Positions 25,819 through 35,781 are shown, numbered from the stretch's first letter. The stretch is DNA of 64,000 nucleotides from Moraxella sp. K1664 (GCF_039693965.1 NZ_CP155576.1:310001-374000); one strand, 5' to 3'. The notes: generated from the letters alone by a model not told the origin. Translations and numbers: made by a program.

Positions 25819-26388
25819 ATGGCAAGTTTTTCTACCAACGATTTTAAAGCAGGCTTAAAAGTCATGCTTGACGGCAACCCCTGCTCTATCCTAGAAAACG
25901 AATACGTCAAACCTGGTAAAGGTCAAGCCTTTAACCGTGTCAAACTGCGTAACCTAAAAACTGGTAAAGTCCTAGAACAAACCTTCAAATCAGGCGACAG
26001 CCTAGAAGGGGCGGACGTGGTGGATACTGAGATGGAATATCTGTACAATGACGGCGAGTTTTGGCATTTCATGCACCCTGAGACCTTTGAGCAAATGCAA
26101 GCCGACAAAAACGCCATGGGCGACTCAGCACAATGGCTAAAAGAAAACTCAAACGCCCGTTGCACCATTACCTTGTTTAACGGCTCACCGCTGTCAGTAA
26201 CTCCGCCAAACTTCGTGGAGCTTGAAATCGTGGAAACCGACCCTGGTGTGCGTGGCGACACATCAGGCGGTGGCGGTAAGCCTGCCAAACTAGAAACAGG
26301 GGCGGTCGTGCGTGTGCCACTGTTTGTTCAACAAAATGAAGTGGTTAAAGTAGATACCCGTACTGGCGAATATCTGTCTCGTGTGTGA
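25819..26388 (+). CDS. efp: Elongation factor P
   Basis: 189 residues from [14 protein letters not shown] longer frame starting at 25765 is in frame but lies too far upstream; AAGG precedes the ATG at 25819. KOW-like and OB domains are complete. Lys34 in [10 protein letters not shown] is the site modified with beta-lysine by EpmAB. EF-P frees ribosomes stalled at polyproline. The gene opposite, epmB, makes the modifier. Confidence 0.96.
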   Translation: MASFSTNDFKAGLKVMLDGNPCSILENEYVKPGKGQAFNRVKLRNLKTGKVLEQTFKSGDSLEGADVVDTEMEYLYNDGEFWHFMHPETFEQMQADKNAMGDSAQWLKENSNARCTITLFNGSPLSVTPPNFVELEIVETDPGVRGDTSGGGGKPAKLETGAVVRVPLFVQQNEVVKVDTRTGEYLSRV

Positions 26389-26471
26389 TGGTGTGATGAA
26401 TGCCAAAAAACAGTCCATATATATGAACCGCACCCCAAAAGTTAGACACACTAACCTTTGGGGTGCTTTTT

Positions 26472-27008
26472 ATGGCAAAATACACAACCGACTTTAAACT
26501 GTCTGTGATTGGGTATTATCTTAATCATCATGGCTACAAACAAACCGCCAAACACTTTAATCTAAACCACACAACCGTAGAGCTATGGGTTAAACTCTAT
26601 CAAGCACATGGCATTGATGGCATAAAAAGACGACACACAAAGGCTGTCTATGACACAGATTTTAAGCTTAATGCCGTTCAAGCCATACAACAGGGCAAAT
26701 CGCTTACACAACTTGCCATAGAGCTTAATCTGCCACAACCTTCTTTACTGTCAACTTGGTTAAAGTCCTACCAAGCCTTTGGTATAATGGGACTAATACC
26801 CAAACCCAAAGGCAAAAAAGCAATGTCAAACAAACACAACGCTAATAAAACCAAATCAACTTGGAAAACCAAACAAGACCACGAAAAAAGTGTGGATGAT
26901 TTGCTTGATGAACTTGCCTATCTTAGAGCAGAGAATGACTATCTAAAAAAGCTAGATGCCTTAATTCGTCAAAAGGAACAATCAGTACAAACAAAGAACA
27001 AGTCCTGA
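26472..27008 (+). CDS. IS3-family OrfA (DNA-binding)
   Basis: About 178 residues from ATG 26472. It has two helix-turn-helix regions (LNHTTVELWVKLYQAHG and LNLPQPSLLSTWLKSY) and a C-terminal leucine-zipper-like helix (VDDLLDELAYLRAENDYL). OrfA binds the element ends. Near its end the slippery heptamer A-AAA-AAG lies at 26945-26951 in the correct frame for -1 slippage into OrfB. Confidence 0.92.
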   Translation: MAKYTTDFKLSVIGYYLNHHGYKQTAKHFNLNHTTVELWVKLYQAHGIDGIKRRHTKAVYDTDFKLNAVQAIQQGKSLTQLAIELNLPQPSLLSTWLKSYQAFGIMGLIPKPKGKKAMSNKHNANKTKSTWKTKQDHEKSVDDLLDELAYLRAENDYLKKLDALIRQKEQSVQTKNKS

Positions 27009-27049
27009 TCATCCAAGAATTAAGGCATAAGCACAAACTTGCTGACTTA

Positions 27050-27931
27050 TTGGCAGTGTCAAACTTGCCAAGAAGTGTGTTTTATTACCACATTCGTCAA
27101 AGTACAAAGCCTGACAAAGACCTTGACTTAAAAGAACACATTAACCACATCTACCACCAACACAAGGGCAGGTATGGTTATCGTAGAATCACATCAGAGC
27201 TTAACAATCAGCTTGCCCAAAAAGGCATGGTCATTAATCATAAACGAGTGCAACGACTGATGGCTAAACTTGGACTCAAAGCATTGGTTCGTCGTCAACG
27301 TAAGTTTAATACTTACAAAGGCACAATGGGCAAAGATACCATTCAGGACAATATACTCAAAAGAGACTTTAAAGCAGACAAACCCAATCAAAAGTGGGCA
27401 ACAGACATCACAGAGTTTAAAGTACAAGACAAGGCAAATGATGGCAGTGTCATTCAAAGAAAACTCTACCTATCGCCCATCATCGACTTGTTTAATGGTG
27501 AGATTGTCAGTTATACGATGAAGGACAGACCAACGTATGAGTTGGTCAAAGAGATGTTAAATGATGCCCTATCCAAGCTAAGCCAAGAAAAGATGGATGA
27601 CAAACCCATCATTCATTCAGACCAAGGCTGGCACTATCAAATGCACCAGTATCAACAAACCCTAAAAGAACAAGGCTTAACCCAAAGCATGTCAAGAAAA
27701 GGCAATTGTTTGGATAATGCTGTGATAGAGAGCTTCTTTGGTACGCTAAAACAAGAGATATTTTATGAGACAACCACATTTACATCAACAGATGAACTTA
27801 AACAAGTGATTGATGAGTACATACACTACTACAATCATGATAGAATAAAGAGCAAATTAAAAGGACTAAGTCCTGTTAAGTACAGAAACTTAGTCCAATT
27901 AGGGTTAATACAACCACTTGCAACAACCTAA
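27050..27931 (+). CDS. IS3-family OrfB transposase (made as OrfAB by -1 frameshift)
   Basis: 293 residues in the given frame. The frame is open back to the slippery site at 26945, so the real product is an OrfAB fusion. The integrase core has ATDITEFKV (first Asp), the second Asp in HSDQGWHYQ, and the Glu in NAVIESFFGTLKQE, followed by YNHDRIKSKLKGLSPVKYR. An HTH_21 region (KGRYGYRRITSELN) precedes it. The DDE residues are complete. Confidence 0.93.
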   Translation: MAVSNLPRSVFYYHIRQSTKPDKDLDLKEHINHIYHQHKGRYGYRRITSELNNQLAQKGMVINHKRVQRLMAKLGLKALVRRQRKFNTYKGTMGKDTIQDNILKRDFKADKPNQKWATDITEFKVQDKANDGSVIQRKLYLSPIIDLFNGEIVSYTMKDRPTYELVKEMLNDALSKLSQEKMDDKPIIHSDQGWHYQMHQYQQTLKEQGLTQSMSRKGNCLDNAVIESFFGTLKQEIFYETTTFTSTDELKQVIDEYIHYYNHDRIKSKLKGLSPVKYRNLVQLGLIQPLATT

Positions 27932-28002
27932 CCTTTAATCTTATGTCTAAGATTTGGGGGTCGGTTCAATATGGGCTGTTTTTTTGTGCTGATTTAGGTA
28001 TG

Positions 28003-28034
28003 AAAAAACCCAACCTTCAAGCGTGAAAGTTGGG
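28003..28034 (-). terminator. Terminator of TonB-dependent receptor gene
   Basis: Read on the minus strand, CCCAACTTTCACG and its complement form a strong stem ending in six T. It lies 50 bases after the receptor stop codon. Confidence 0.85.
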
Positions 28035-28083
28035 TGTGGAGAAAAGCACGATATTTTAAAAGTCAGTTGGCTCATCAGCCAAA

Positions 28084-30375
28084 TCAGTAAGTAAAGTTCA
28101 CGCCAACACGGAAATCACGACCTGCCCCAGGTAAGGTATCTATGGAAGCACGCTGAGTGTGTGGGCGATAGTTTTTATTAAAGACATTATTCACCGCAAA
28201 GTTTACATTCACCTTATCATTACCATAAGGCTTCCAGTTGGCATAGATGTCACTGACATTATAGCCTTCACGGTTAAGTTTGCTAACTTCACCACTTATG
28301 ATGGATGTGTCTTTGGCATCTACCCCTTCAACCAATGTGTGTCTCACACCAAGCTCTACACTGGGGTTTGGCAGGCGATAGGCGACATCTGCTGTCCATG
28401 TACGACCTGTACGCACGGCATATTCAGGATTGCCACTAAATTTGACATTGTGCATGGTTGGTTTGCTGTGAGCAACGCCAGCACGCGCACGCCACGCACC
28501 ATCGGCATAACCTACGCCCAGCTCATAGCCGTGGTTGGTCTGATGACCTTGGTTGCCAAGCGTTGGTACTTTAATAGGCTTACCATTAGCATCTGTTGTA
28601 CCATGACGAGTTATATCAGCGGTCGCTCTGGCATTATCCACACGCTGCCAAAAATAACTGCCAAAGGCGGTATATGGTCCATTATTATAGTTAAAACCGA
28701 TCTCGGTATTGCGTGCTTTTTCTGCTTTTGCATTGTCATCAATACTAATCACACCACCACGATAACCACGGCTTAGGATAGCATCAGCAAAGCGTGGGCT
28801 ACGAGTGGCATAGATTAGGTTACCGCTGACGCTAAGATTAGGATTGACATCATAAATCACCCCAAAGCTTGGGTTGATGTCGGTTTTTCCAACCTTTTTA
28901 CCGTCCATGGCTTTAAAGTCAAAACGGTCAACACGCACGCCTGTATTGATGGTAAAGTCATTGATTTGGTTAACCGCTTCTAGATAAATGCCAGCATCGG
29001 TTTTTTCTTGATGCACCACACCAGGTTTGAGACTTCTGGGCGGTACGGCTTCTTGATGGCGATAGTTGATGCCATATTTTAATAAAGTATGGTCAACACC
29101 AAAGCCTTTTAATAGACTGTGATTAAATTCTTTATCAAAATTAATATTAGCCCCTGTGGCTACCACATGCATGTTTGATGGTGTATCAACATTATCTATT
29201 ATCTCTTTGGGCACATCTTTGGTGATATAGGTATTACCTTGATCGCTAGAAGAGTTGCGTCCATGTTCTAACTTATAGACATTGGCAGTAACTTCATTTG
29301 CAAAACCAAGGTTTTTACCTGTCCATTCAAGGTTAGTTAACTTCTGGTAGGTTTCACGCTGAGTTGGGTTGTTCCTATCTAAATCAGCCACCAATTTACC
29401 ATTGGCATCAACCACATTATACTTTTTACCATCTGGTGTTTTACTGCCAAGTGTGTAACCCTTGCCTGCATATTTGTTATCTAACTCTGCCTGAAGCTCA
29501 GTTTCGGTACGGGTTTTATCATCTTTTTTTATATCTAGCGTCAAGGCACGATTGGCGAAGTCAAACTCTTCACGCACACCACGAATGCCTTTATGAACTT
29601 CATTTAGATGGCTGACCACAAATCGATGATCGCCAGCAGTTAGCCCTGCCTTGACAAGGTAACTGGATTTATCCAAGGCACTTCTTGTAACCACATCATT
29701 GCCCAACAGATTGGTGTACCCTTTACCGCCTTTATAGTCGCTGTCATCTACTTTGTTATAAGAGACAAGGGCATCTACCTGACCAAATCCTGTCTGTGCT
29801 TTACCAAAGGCACTGCCATGATAAGAATGACCTTTGTTGGTTGATAAGCCTGCACCAACTTTAAAGCCATAATCTTTGTCGCTGTTTCTTAAAAGCTCAT
29901 CAGCATCTAAGGTTTTGGTAACAATCGCACCGTTGGTTGCCCCAATGCCTGCACTGGCAAAGCCTGCCCCTTTTTGTACCGAAACAACTTTGACCATCTG
30001 GGGGTCTAGCATAAAGCGACCTTGGTGGTAGTGTAATTGACCATCCTGGTAAGCGTTGTCAATTTTTAGGTCAATGGCATTATGACCCATGCCACGAATG
30101 CTGACAAATTGAGAAGTACCATTACCACCACCAAAACCGATGGCAGGTTCATCTTGCAACAGGCTACGCAAATCTGTGGCGGTGCTTTCGTCTTTTTCTC
30201 GTAAGGTAACAACATTGGTTTTAATTTTCGCACCTTGGCGGTCAGTGCTAATCACCTCGTGTTCTAGGCGAACCGTCGGCCCCACGTTCGTGGTATTTGC
30301 CATGGCAACGGTCGCTGTCATCGTGCCAATGACGGCAAAGGTCAAATGGCGTAGTGCAAAGGTCTTTTGTGTCAT
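28084..30375 (-). CDS. TonB-dependent outer membrane receptor
   Basis: 763 residues with a signal peptide (cleavage after TATVAMA). The plug domain includes ATDLRSLLQDEPAIGFGGG, SIRGMGHNAIDLKID and VVSVQKGAGFASAGIGATNGAIV. The beta-barrel ends with FRVGVNFTY, an aromatic C-terminus. It is likely to import an iron complex, perhaps a haem or catechol-type siderophore (FrpB/FetA-like). The ligand is not shown. AT-rich upstream DNA with a partial palindrome fits Fur control. Confidence 0.88.
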   Translation of the reverse strand: MTQKTFALRHLTFAVIGTMTATVAMANTTNVGPTVRLEHEVISTDRQGAKIKTNVVTLREKDESTATDLRSLLQDEPAIGFGGGNGTSQFVSIRGMGHNAIDLKIDNAYQDGQLHYHQGRFMLDPQMVKVVSVQKGAGFASAGIGATNGAIVTKTLDADELLRNSDKDYGFKVGAGLSTNKGHSYHGSAFGKAQTGFGQVDALVSYNKVDDSDYKGGKGYTNLLGNDVVTRSALDKSSYLVKAGLTAGDHRFVVSHLNEVHKGIRGVREEFDFANRALTLDIKKDDKTRTETELQAELDNKYAGKGYTLGSKTPDGKKYNVVDANGKLVADLDRNNPTQRETYQKLTNLEWTGKNLGFANEVTANVYKLEHGRNSSSDQGNTYITKDVPKEIIDNVDTPSNMHVVATGANINFDKEFNHSLLKGFGVDHTLLKYGINYRHQEAVPPRSLKPGVVHQEKTDAGIYLEAVNQINDFTINTGVRVDRFDFKAMDGKKVGKTDINPSFGVIYDVNPNLSVSGNLIYATRSPRFADAILSRGYRGGVISIDDNAKAEKARNTEIGFNYNNGPYTAFGSYFWQRVDNARATADITRHGTTDANGKPIKVPTLGNQGHQTNHGYELGVGYADGAWRARAGVAHSKPTMHNVKFSGNPEYAVRTGRTWTADVAYRLPNPSVELGVRHTLVEGVDAKDTSIISGEVSKLNREGYNVSDIYANWKPYGNDKVNVNFAVNNVFNKNYRPHTQRASIDTLPGAGRDFRVGVNFTY

Positions 30376-30487
30376 AAAATCACCATAAGTATCAAAAAGG
30401 AGTGAGACTCACATCGTACATCAGTGTGTGAGCATCAGCGTTGGTAAGAGACTGGTAATAATATTAACACGATTATTTTAAAAAGTA

Positions 30488-30506
30488 AATAATATTTCTT
30501 ATTATT
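30488..30506 (-). promoter_or_regulatory. Possible Fur-type operator upstream of TonB receptor
   Basis: AATAATATTTCTTATTATT is a nearly perfect inverted repeat about 110 bases before the receptor start, in very AT-rich DNA. It resembles but does not strictly match the Fur consensus. Confidence 0.35.
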
Positions 30507-30630
30507 TGTATAATTAATATTATTTAATAACAGGACTTTTTTAAGACATGATGACAAATAGAAAAGCTCGCATCTTGCAAGCCTTATGGATTGGTTGGAG
30601 AATGCTTATCTGATGATTGGCATCTTATCA

Positions 30631-31806
30631 TCAACCATTCATACAGTCGTCAAAAAATGTCTGAACAACTTTCCCCGTCAACGTCTGCCCCAAAAATGGC
30701 GTGTTCTTGCCTGCTGATAGCATGCTGTCTTTGGTTACCGTCCATGCTTGATTTGGGTCAATGAGTACCGCCCCACCAATGCGCTCATAATCTGTAATGC
30801 CTGCGATTTTGGCAGGATTTAGGCAGATTTTTTCTACCAACTGCTCAGTACTTAACACGCCATCTGCCACCAGTTTCACCCCCAATGACACAAAAGTATC
30901 AAAGTTACTAATCCCTGCTTGGCATTGGGCAAAGGGGGCTTGTTTGGCACTGCTTGACAGTGGTTCATGATGAGAACAGATGGCATCAATCGTACCGTCT
31001 TGAAGACCCTTGATAAGAGCTTGTTGGTCAGTATTGCTACGCAAAGGAGGCAGCACATAAGCATGGGCGTTATAACCCTCAATGTCATCATCGGTCAGGT
31101 GTAACTGGTGCATCGCCACATCACAGGTAATGGGCAAGCCCTTTTGTTTGGCATGACGGATTAGCTCTACCGATGTGCGACAAGTGATTTGGCTAAAATG
31201 TGCATGAATGCCTGTCTCTTCGGTCATCAAAATTTGCTTAGACAGTGCAATGGTCTCAGCCAGCCACGGAATGCCTTGCAATCCATGAAAAGAAGCAATG
31301 TAGCCATCATGTGCCACACCCCCTGCCGATAAACTGGGTTCATCAGGGTAGAAAAAGACTTTGATGTCAAAGGTCGCTGCATATTCTAAACAGCGTAACA
31401 ATACCAAATCACTCTCAAAACCTGCCGCTGTATTGCTCACGCCGATAGCACCGCCTTGTTTTAGTCCCGCCAGATTGGCAGGTTGTTTGCCCTCTAAGCC
31501 TGCACTCAATGCCCCCAAAACATGCAAGTAAATGCCACCGTCTGCCCATGCTTTTTGTTTGAGACCCTTTAACAAAGAACCGTTTTCTAGCACAGGGCTG
31601 GTATCAGGTGGCATGACCACATGCAAAAAGCCATTTTGGCGTGCCGCTCGCCCCTCGCTTGCCAATGTGCCGTGCGACTGATGCCCCGGTTCTCGCAATC
31701 TGGCACACAGATCAACAAGGGGCGGTAATAGCCATTTGCCATCTGTGCTTATGCCTTTGAGTTGGGCGGTGTCAAATCGCCAGTTGGGGGGAAGTAGATT
31801 TTTCAT
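30631..31806 (-). CDS. pyrC': Non-catalytic dihydroorotase-like subunit (PyrC')
   Basis: About 391 residues from MKNLLPPNW; an in-frame start at 31863 would add a Gln/Asn/Ala repeat and is less likely. The amidohydrolase fold is kept (PPLVDLCARLREPGH). The metal motif HxH is replaced by C-A-R and the catalytic Asp region reads ICSHHEPLS. This is the pattern of the inactive PyrC' partner of PyrB in Pseudomonas and Acinetobacter. It probably serves only to hold the aspartate transcarbamoylase dodecamer together. pyrB lies just upstream. Confidence 0.85.
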   Translation of the reverse strand: MKNLLPPNWRFDTAQLKGISTDGKWLLPPLVDLCARLREPGHQSHGTLASEGRAARQNGFLHVVMPPDTSPVLENGSLLKGLKQKAWADGGIYLHVLGALSAGLEGKQPANLAGLKQGGAIGVSNTAAGFESDLVLLRCLEYAATFDIKVFFYPDEPSLSAGGVAHDGYIASFHGLQGIPWLAETIALSKQILMTEETGIHAHFSQITCRTSVELIRHAKQKGLPITCDVAMHQLHLTDDDIEGYNAHAYVLPPLRSNTDQQALIKGLQDGTIDAICSHHEPLSSSAKQAPFAQCQAGISNFDTFVSLGVKLVADGVLSTEQLVEKICLNPAKIAGITDYERIGGAVLIDPNQAWTVTKDSMLSAGKNTPFLGQTLTGKVVQTFFDDCMNG

Positions 31807-31863
31807 CGCATTCTCTTGATTTGCTTGATTTGCTTGATTTGGGATATGGGGCATCATCAGCAC

Positions 31864-32325
31864 CTAGTAGCCTTGTTCGTTTAGTATTCGGTAGTGATCA
31901 CAGCCTGACTGATATCCATTATCACAGGCTTGACCAAAGTAGCGTTTGGCGGTGCTTTTATTTTGGCTCACACCTTGACCATTGTAATACATCGCGCCCA
32001 GATTATATTGAGCCTCTGCAAACCCTTGATGGGCGGCTTTGGTGTACCATTCCACCGCCTTTTGATAATCTTGACGCACGCCTTGACCTTGTCTATACAT
32101 TCCGCCCAGATTATTTTGGGCTGCTGCATACCCTTGACCTGCGGCTTTGGTATTCCATTCAAATGCTTTGGCATGGTTACCTTGCTCATAATACTCATCA
32201 GCCAAATCAGATTGAGCCGCTGCATCGCCATTTTGGGCTTGGCGTGTCAAAGTTGCCATATCCGCCGCCGACACCGACACCGACACCAACACACCCATGG
32301 CTAACGCTGTGAATTTTGTTAACAT
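31864..32325 (-). CDS. Secreted Sel1-repeat protein
   Basis: 153 residues with a signal peptide (MLTKFTALAMGVLVSVSVSAA). Three Sel1-like repeats follow: QNGDAAAQSDLADEYY, GQGYAAAQNNLGGMYR, HQGFAEAQYNLGAMYY, then a partial fourth. Sel1 proteins are adaptors; many are secreted. The gene lies between pyrB and pyrC', which are usually contiguous, so this is an insertion into that pair. Its stop nearly touches the next start. Confidence 0.85.
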   Translation of the reverse strand: MLTKFTALAMGVLVSVSVSAADMATLTRQAQNGDAAAQSDLADEYYEQGNHAKAFEWNTKAAGQGYAAAQNNLGGMYRQGQGVRQDYQKAVEWYTKAAHQGFAEAQYNLGAMYYNGQGVSQNKSTAKRYFGQACDNGYQSGCDHYRILNEQGY

Positions 32326-32364
32326 GACTTTATCCTTATAAAAAGTAAAAAATAAAAATCCATC

Positions 32365-33384
32365 TTAGTTGTAAGGTTTAAAATAGCCTGCTTGTCGTTG
32401 CCCTGCCATCGCCAATGCCATCACTGCCATACGCACCGCAATGCCGTTATTGACCTGTTTTAAAATCACCGATTGCCCACCGTCTGCCACGCTTGATGCA
32501 ATCTCCACACCACGGTTCATAGGGCCTGGGTGCATGATGATAGCATTGGGCTTGGCAAGTTTTAGCCGTTGTTCGGTGATGCCATACATTTTAAAATATT
32601 CAGAAGTTGATGGCAAAAGTGGTGAGCCGATGCGTTCATTTTGAATGCGTAAGCCAATAATCACATCAGCATCCGCCACGCCTTTATCAATGTCATCAAA
32701 TACTAAGACGCCATAGCGTTCAATGCCTTTTGGTAACAAAGTCTTGGGGGCGATGACACGAATATCACGCACCCCCAAAGTCGTCAAAGCCGAAATGTCC
32801 GAACGAGCCACACGGCTGTGCTTGATGTCGCCAACAATCGCCACAGAAAGTTCATCAAAGGGCTTATCTGCTTCACGGTAAATGGTGAGCATGTCAAGCA
32901 TCGCCTGCGTGGGGTGGGCGTGCCAGCCGTCGCCTGCGTTGATGATGGCAACATTGGGGGTAACCTCGGTCGCCATATAATGGGCCGCCCCACTGGCAGA
33001 ATGACGCACCACAAACATATCGGCGCTCATCGCCTCCAAATTCCAAAGGGTATCACGCAAAGTCTCGCCCTTGTTGGTGCTTGAACGCGCGATGTCAAGG
33101 TTTAGCACATTAGCACCCAAGCGTTTTTGGGCAGCCTCAAAAGTGGTGCGGGTGCGGGTGGAATTTTCAAAAAACAGATTCATCACCGTCTTGCCTGACA
33201 GCTCATCGGTGTTAATGAGCCTGCCATCTTCATCAAAATAGCCCATCGCCTTATCAATGATACTTTCAAGCTGGCTTTTATTTAACCCCTCCACACCGAT
33301 AAAATGGCGGATGCCAGTATCATCATTGGGGATAAGCTGTGGACGGACAAGGGTTTGATTTAGGCGGGCGGTGGTGGCGGTCAT
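32365..33384 (-). CDS. pyrB: Aspartate carbamoyltransferase catalytic subunit
   Basis: About 340 residues from [10 protein letters not shown], chosen because AAGGAA stands 6 bases upstream; 33432 would also be in frame. Active-site motifs: [27 protein letters not shown], and [12 protein letters not shown]. It joins carbamoyl phosphate to aspartate in pyrimidine synthesis. It belongs to the class that needs PyrC' for assembly. No pyrI is seen. Confidence 0.96.
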   Translation of the reverse strand: MTATTARLNQTLVRPQLIPNDDTGIRHFIGVEGLNKSQLESIIDKAMGYFDEDGRLINTDELSGKTVMNLFFENSTRTRTTFEAAQKRLGANVLNLDIARSSTNKGETLRDTLWNLEAMSADMFVVRHSASGAAHYMATEVTPNVAIINAGDGWHAHPTQAMLDMLTIYREADKPFDELSVAIVGDIKHSRVARSDISALTTLGVRDIRVIAPKTLLPKGIERYGVLVFDDIDKGVADADVIIGLRIQNERIGSPLLPSTSEYFKMYGITEQRLKLAKPNAIIMHPGPMNRGVEIASSVADGGQSVILKQVNNGIAVRMAVMALAMAGQRQAGYFKPYN

Positions 33385-33581
33385 GGGTTTTCCTTGGGTG
33401 CATGCTTGTGATGCGTGCTTGTGCCGTGGCAAAATAAAAACAAATTAAGACATTTTAACAAATTTTGGTAGATTTGGGAATGGTTCTTGATGATATTTTT
33501 GGGTGCAAATCAAGCAACAAAAAGGCGGGAGCGGCTAAACACACAGAGATGGGGTGTTGGTTTGGATGGTTTTTTAGTCAT

Positions 33582-33680
33582 TTAAATGGCAAACTTCATT
33601 TCACAATTTAACGTTGCCGATGAATGTTGCCAAATTTGTTGTTCGCCATTAAAAATACGAAAGGTTTCTAGGTGTTGCAT
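33582..33680 (-). pseudogene. Scrap of S-formylglutathione hydrolase 5' end
   Basis: The frame encodes MQHLETFRIFNGEQQIWQHS, then SATLNCEMKFAI and a stop. The order, with E-x-F-x-G, Q-x-x-W/Y-x-H-x-S and L-x-C-E-M, matches the start of S-formylglutathione hydrolases. The rest of the gene is missing. The identification is by motif memory only. Confidence 0.55.
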
Positions 33681-33720
33681 GGGGTTTTTCCAAATCAACC
33701 ATTTAATTACTTATATTTAA

Positions 33721-34254
33721 TCAACTACTTAATAATTTTCTAAATGTCAAACTCATTCTGGGTGTTGTGGTATTATCCATAGGAATGGCGTGCAACCAAT
33801 CTTCTTGCACTTTATCGTCCATATACAGCAAACTGCCTTTTGTTAATAAATAACGGTATTCATTGTTTTTATTTGTTTTTTGACGATAAACAATTTCTCG
33901 TTCCGCCCCAAGACTGATGATAACCACGCCTGTATTTTCATACATTTGGCTTATATCATCAGAATGAAACCCCATTTCATTCTGCCCATTTTTATAATAA
34001 TTGATTAAACAATTATTGGGTAAAAAGCCAAATTTATCCGCTATTTGTTCAATAATGGGTAATGACCAATCAGGCATGGTTGTTTTTGGATAGGATAAAT
34101 TGGAATATTCATAAGCCACGCCAAAACTTGCCGTTTTTCGCACCGACAGACGATTATCCCAATTGGTTGTATTTTCAATCAATTCAAATAAATCTTGGGG
34201 ATTGACAATAAAATTTGGCATAAATGTAATATTGGGTTCATTAAGGGCATTCAT
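33721..34254 (-). CDS. AlkB-like 2-oxoglutarate/Fe(II) dioxygenase
   Basis: 177 residues. The Fe-binding HxD is in EMGFHSDDI and the distal His in EDWLHAIPM. The 2-oxoglutarate Arg pair is in PRMSLTFR. This family removes alkyl groups from DNA or RNA, or from proteins. The shorter size and NYYKNGQNEMGFHSDD motif fit the AlkB branch. No ada gene is adjacent, so substrate is not known. Confidence 0.88.
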   Translation of the reverse strand: MNALNEPNITFMPNFIVNPQDLFELIENTTNWDNRLSVRKTASFGVAYEYSNLSYPKTTMPDWSLPIIEQIADKFGFLPNNCLINYYKNGQNEMGFHSDDISQMYENTGVVIISLGAEREIVYRQKTNKNNEYRYLLTKGSLLYMDDKVQEDWLHAIPMDNTTTPRMSLTFRKLLSS

Positions 34255-34308
34255 ATTAACACCTAAAATAATTTATAAATAAATTTATTATACCACACCC
34301 CAAAAAAA

Positions 34309-35436
34309 TCACACTCTTCTTAATGCCTTATTTTCCCACCAATTATCATTCACAAAACCGTCCGTATATTTCTCGCCCATTTTTGGCACGTCAATGGCAA
34401 GGTTATGTTCTTTGGCACTTTTGACCGCATTATCAATGGATTCATACCACGGATTTCGCCCCAAACTGAACACGCCCCAGTGCATTGGCACCATTTTTTT
34501 GGCATTTAAATCAAGGCTTGCCCGCACCGATTGATGAGCAAACATATGCGTTTTTGGCCAGCCTGCGTTGGCAGCGTCAATCTCCATAAAGGCGATGTCA
34601 AATTCGCCATATTTTTTGCCAATGTCGGAAAAATGCTCGGCATAACCCGTGTCGCCACTCCAATACAGCCGTTTGCTCCCTTCAAAGACAAAAGACGCCC
34701 ACAATGTTTTGTTGTGGTCATTCGTCCAGCGTGATGAGTAGTGCTGAGTCGGCTCGGCGGTGAGTTTGATTTTGCCAATTTGCGTGCTGTCGCCCCAACC
34801 CAGTTCGGTGATTTTTTCAGACGGCACTCCCCAAGATTCTAGCCTTGCCCCCACGCCAAGCGGTACGACAAACCGCTCTGCCTTATCCGCCAAATGGCGA
34901 ATGGTTGTGGCTTCCAAATGGTCATAATGGTCGTGGGTAATCAGCACAACGTCAATGGCAGGCAGGTTTTGGCGTGTGATTGGGGCTTCTTGAAAGCGTG
35001 GGGCGATGAGCGGTAGATTTAAGGGGTTGGCGTTGTCAAACACAGGGTCGGTCAAAAAGCGTACGCCGTCCAGCTCCAAAATGGCGGACGCATGACCGAG
35101 CCAATAATAGGCAAAGTTTTCAGGCTGGCCAAAAGTCGCCTGATTTAAATCCACCATAGGCAAACGAGCCTTTGGCGTGTAACCGTCAAACCGCACAAAA
35201 CCGCCTTGCCCTGTGGCTTTGTCGGGATAATAGGGCAAATCGGTGGTATAAAGGTTCACAAATTGCCCGTTTTTGTAATAGGGCAAATGAGCAAAACGGC
35301 TCTCATCGGGCAATCCGCCCAAATTGCGATAGAGCATCACGCCCAAAATGGCGATGATAAGCGTGAGTACACCCAAAGTGATTAGGGTGAATTTAAGCAG
35401 GCGTTTTAAAATGGGGTGTTTAACAGTCGGTTTCAT
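34309..35436 (-). CDS. Membrane-anchored MBL-fold metallohydrolase (NAPE-PLD/RomA-like)
   Basis: 375 residues. An N-terminal membrane helix (LITLGVLTLIIAILGVMLY) precedes a metallo-beta-lactamase fold with the metal motif THDHYDHLEATTIRHL, WSGDTGYAEHF and MHWGVFSLG. Family members are related to N-acylphosphatidylethanolamine phospholipase D and RomA. The substrate is unknown; periplasmic location is likely. Complete. Confidence 0.82.
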   Translation of the reverse strand: MKPTVKHPILKRLLKFTLITLGVLTLIIAILGVMLYRNLGGLPDESRFAHLPYYKNGQFVNLYTTDLPYYPDKATGQGGFVRFDGYTPKARLPMVDLNQATFGQPENFAYYWLGHASAILELDGVRFLTDPVFDNANPLNLPLIAPRFQEAPITRQNLPAIDVVLITHDHYDHLEATTIRHLADKAERFVVPLGVGARLESWGVPSEKITELGWGDSTQIGKIKLTAEPTQHYSSRWTNDHNKTLWASFVFEGSKRLYWSGDTGYAEHFSDIGKKYGEFDIAFMEIDAANAGWPKTHMFAHQSVRASLDLNAKKMVPMHWGVFSLGRNPWYESIDNAVKSAKEHNLAIDVPKMGEKYTDGFVNDNWWENKALRRV

Positions 35437-35748
35437 CGGTTTGGCAAATAAAACAAACCATTAGGGAATGGGTTGTCCTAATGGTTTGGTTGGAAAATGG
35501 ATATTATACAAGGTTTTAGATATTAAGGGAAATTGAGAATGGTTATGGGTGGGTATAAGGTGGGGTTATGGTTGAAGCTAATACCAAAATTTATACACTT
35601 GAAAAATAATAATGTCAACACCATCTTAACAAAATTACCAAACACATTTTTGGAGATTAAATCTCTTGCGAAACCAAAAAAGATTGGGCTAGACCCCCTG
35701 TTTTTTGAGTATTTTTCTAAATTTAAAAACCTGGACTTGATTTTTATC

Positions 35749-35770
35749 AGGGCGAATTGCAATTTGCCCT
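35749..35770. repeat. REP-like palindrome
   Basis: AGGGCGAATTG followed by CAATTTGCCCT forms an almost perfect 11-base hairpin (one mismatch) without a T run, followed by TACGAG. It looks like a short interspersed palindrome rather than a terminator. Confidence 0.5.
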
Positions 35771-35781
35771 TACGAGACTAT

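Larger units (their letters stand above)
26424..27968 (+). mobile_element. IS3-family (IS150-type) insertion sequence, copy 1
   Basis: 1545 bases with imperfect terminal inverted repeats: TGAACCG at both ends, continuing CACCCCAAAAGTTAGACAC on one side and ACCCCCAAATCTTAGACAT on the other. Flanks show a 3-base ATA repeat. Two overlapping frames make OrfA and OrfAB. Copies 2 (48549-50093) and 3 (59177-60721) encode identical proteins, so transposition was recent. Confidence 0.93.
26405..27985 (+). terminator. efp terminator split by IS3-family element
   Basis: Left arm AAAAAACAGTCC (26405-26416) and right arm GGGCTGTTTTTTT (27973-27985) pair with one G-T wobble once the IS and one ATA copy are removed. 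The insertion point lies in the loop. Confidence 0.8.

Noticed and set aside
30631-31806. Active dihydroorotase
   Set aside because: HxH and the catalytic Asp are replaced, so I call it the non-catalytic PyrC' type.
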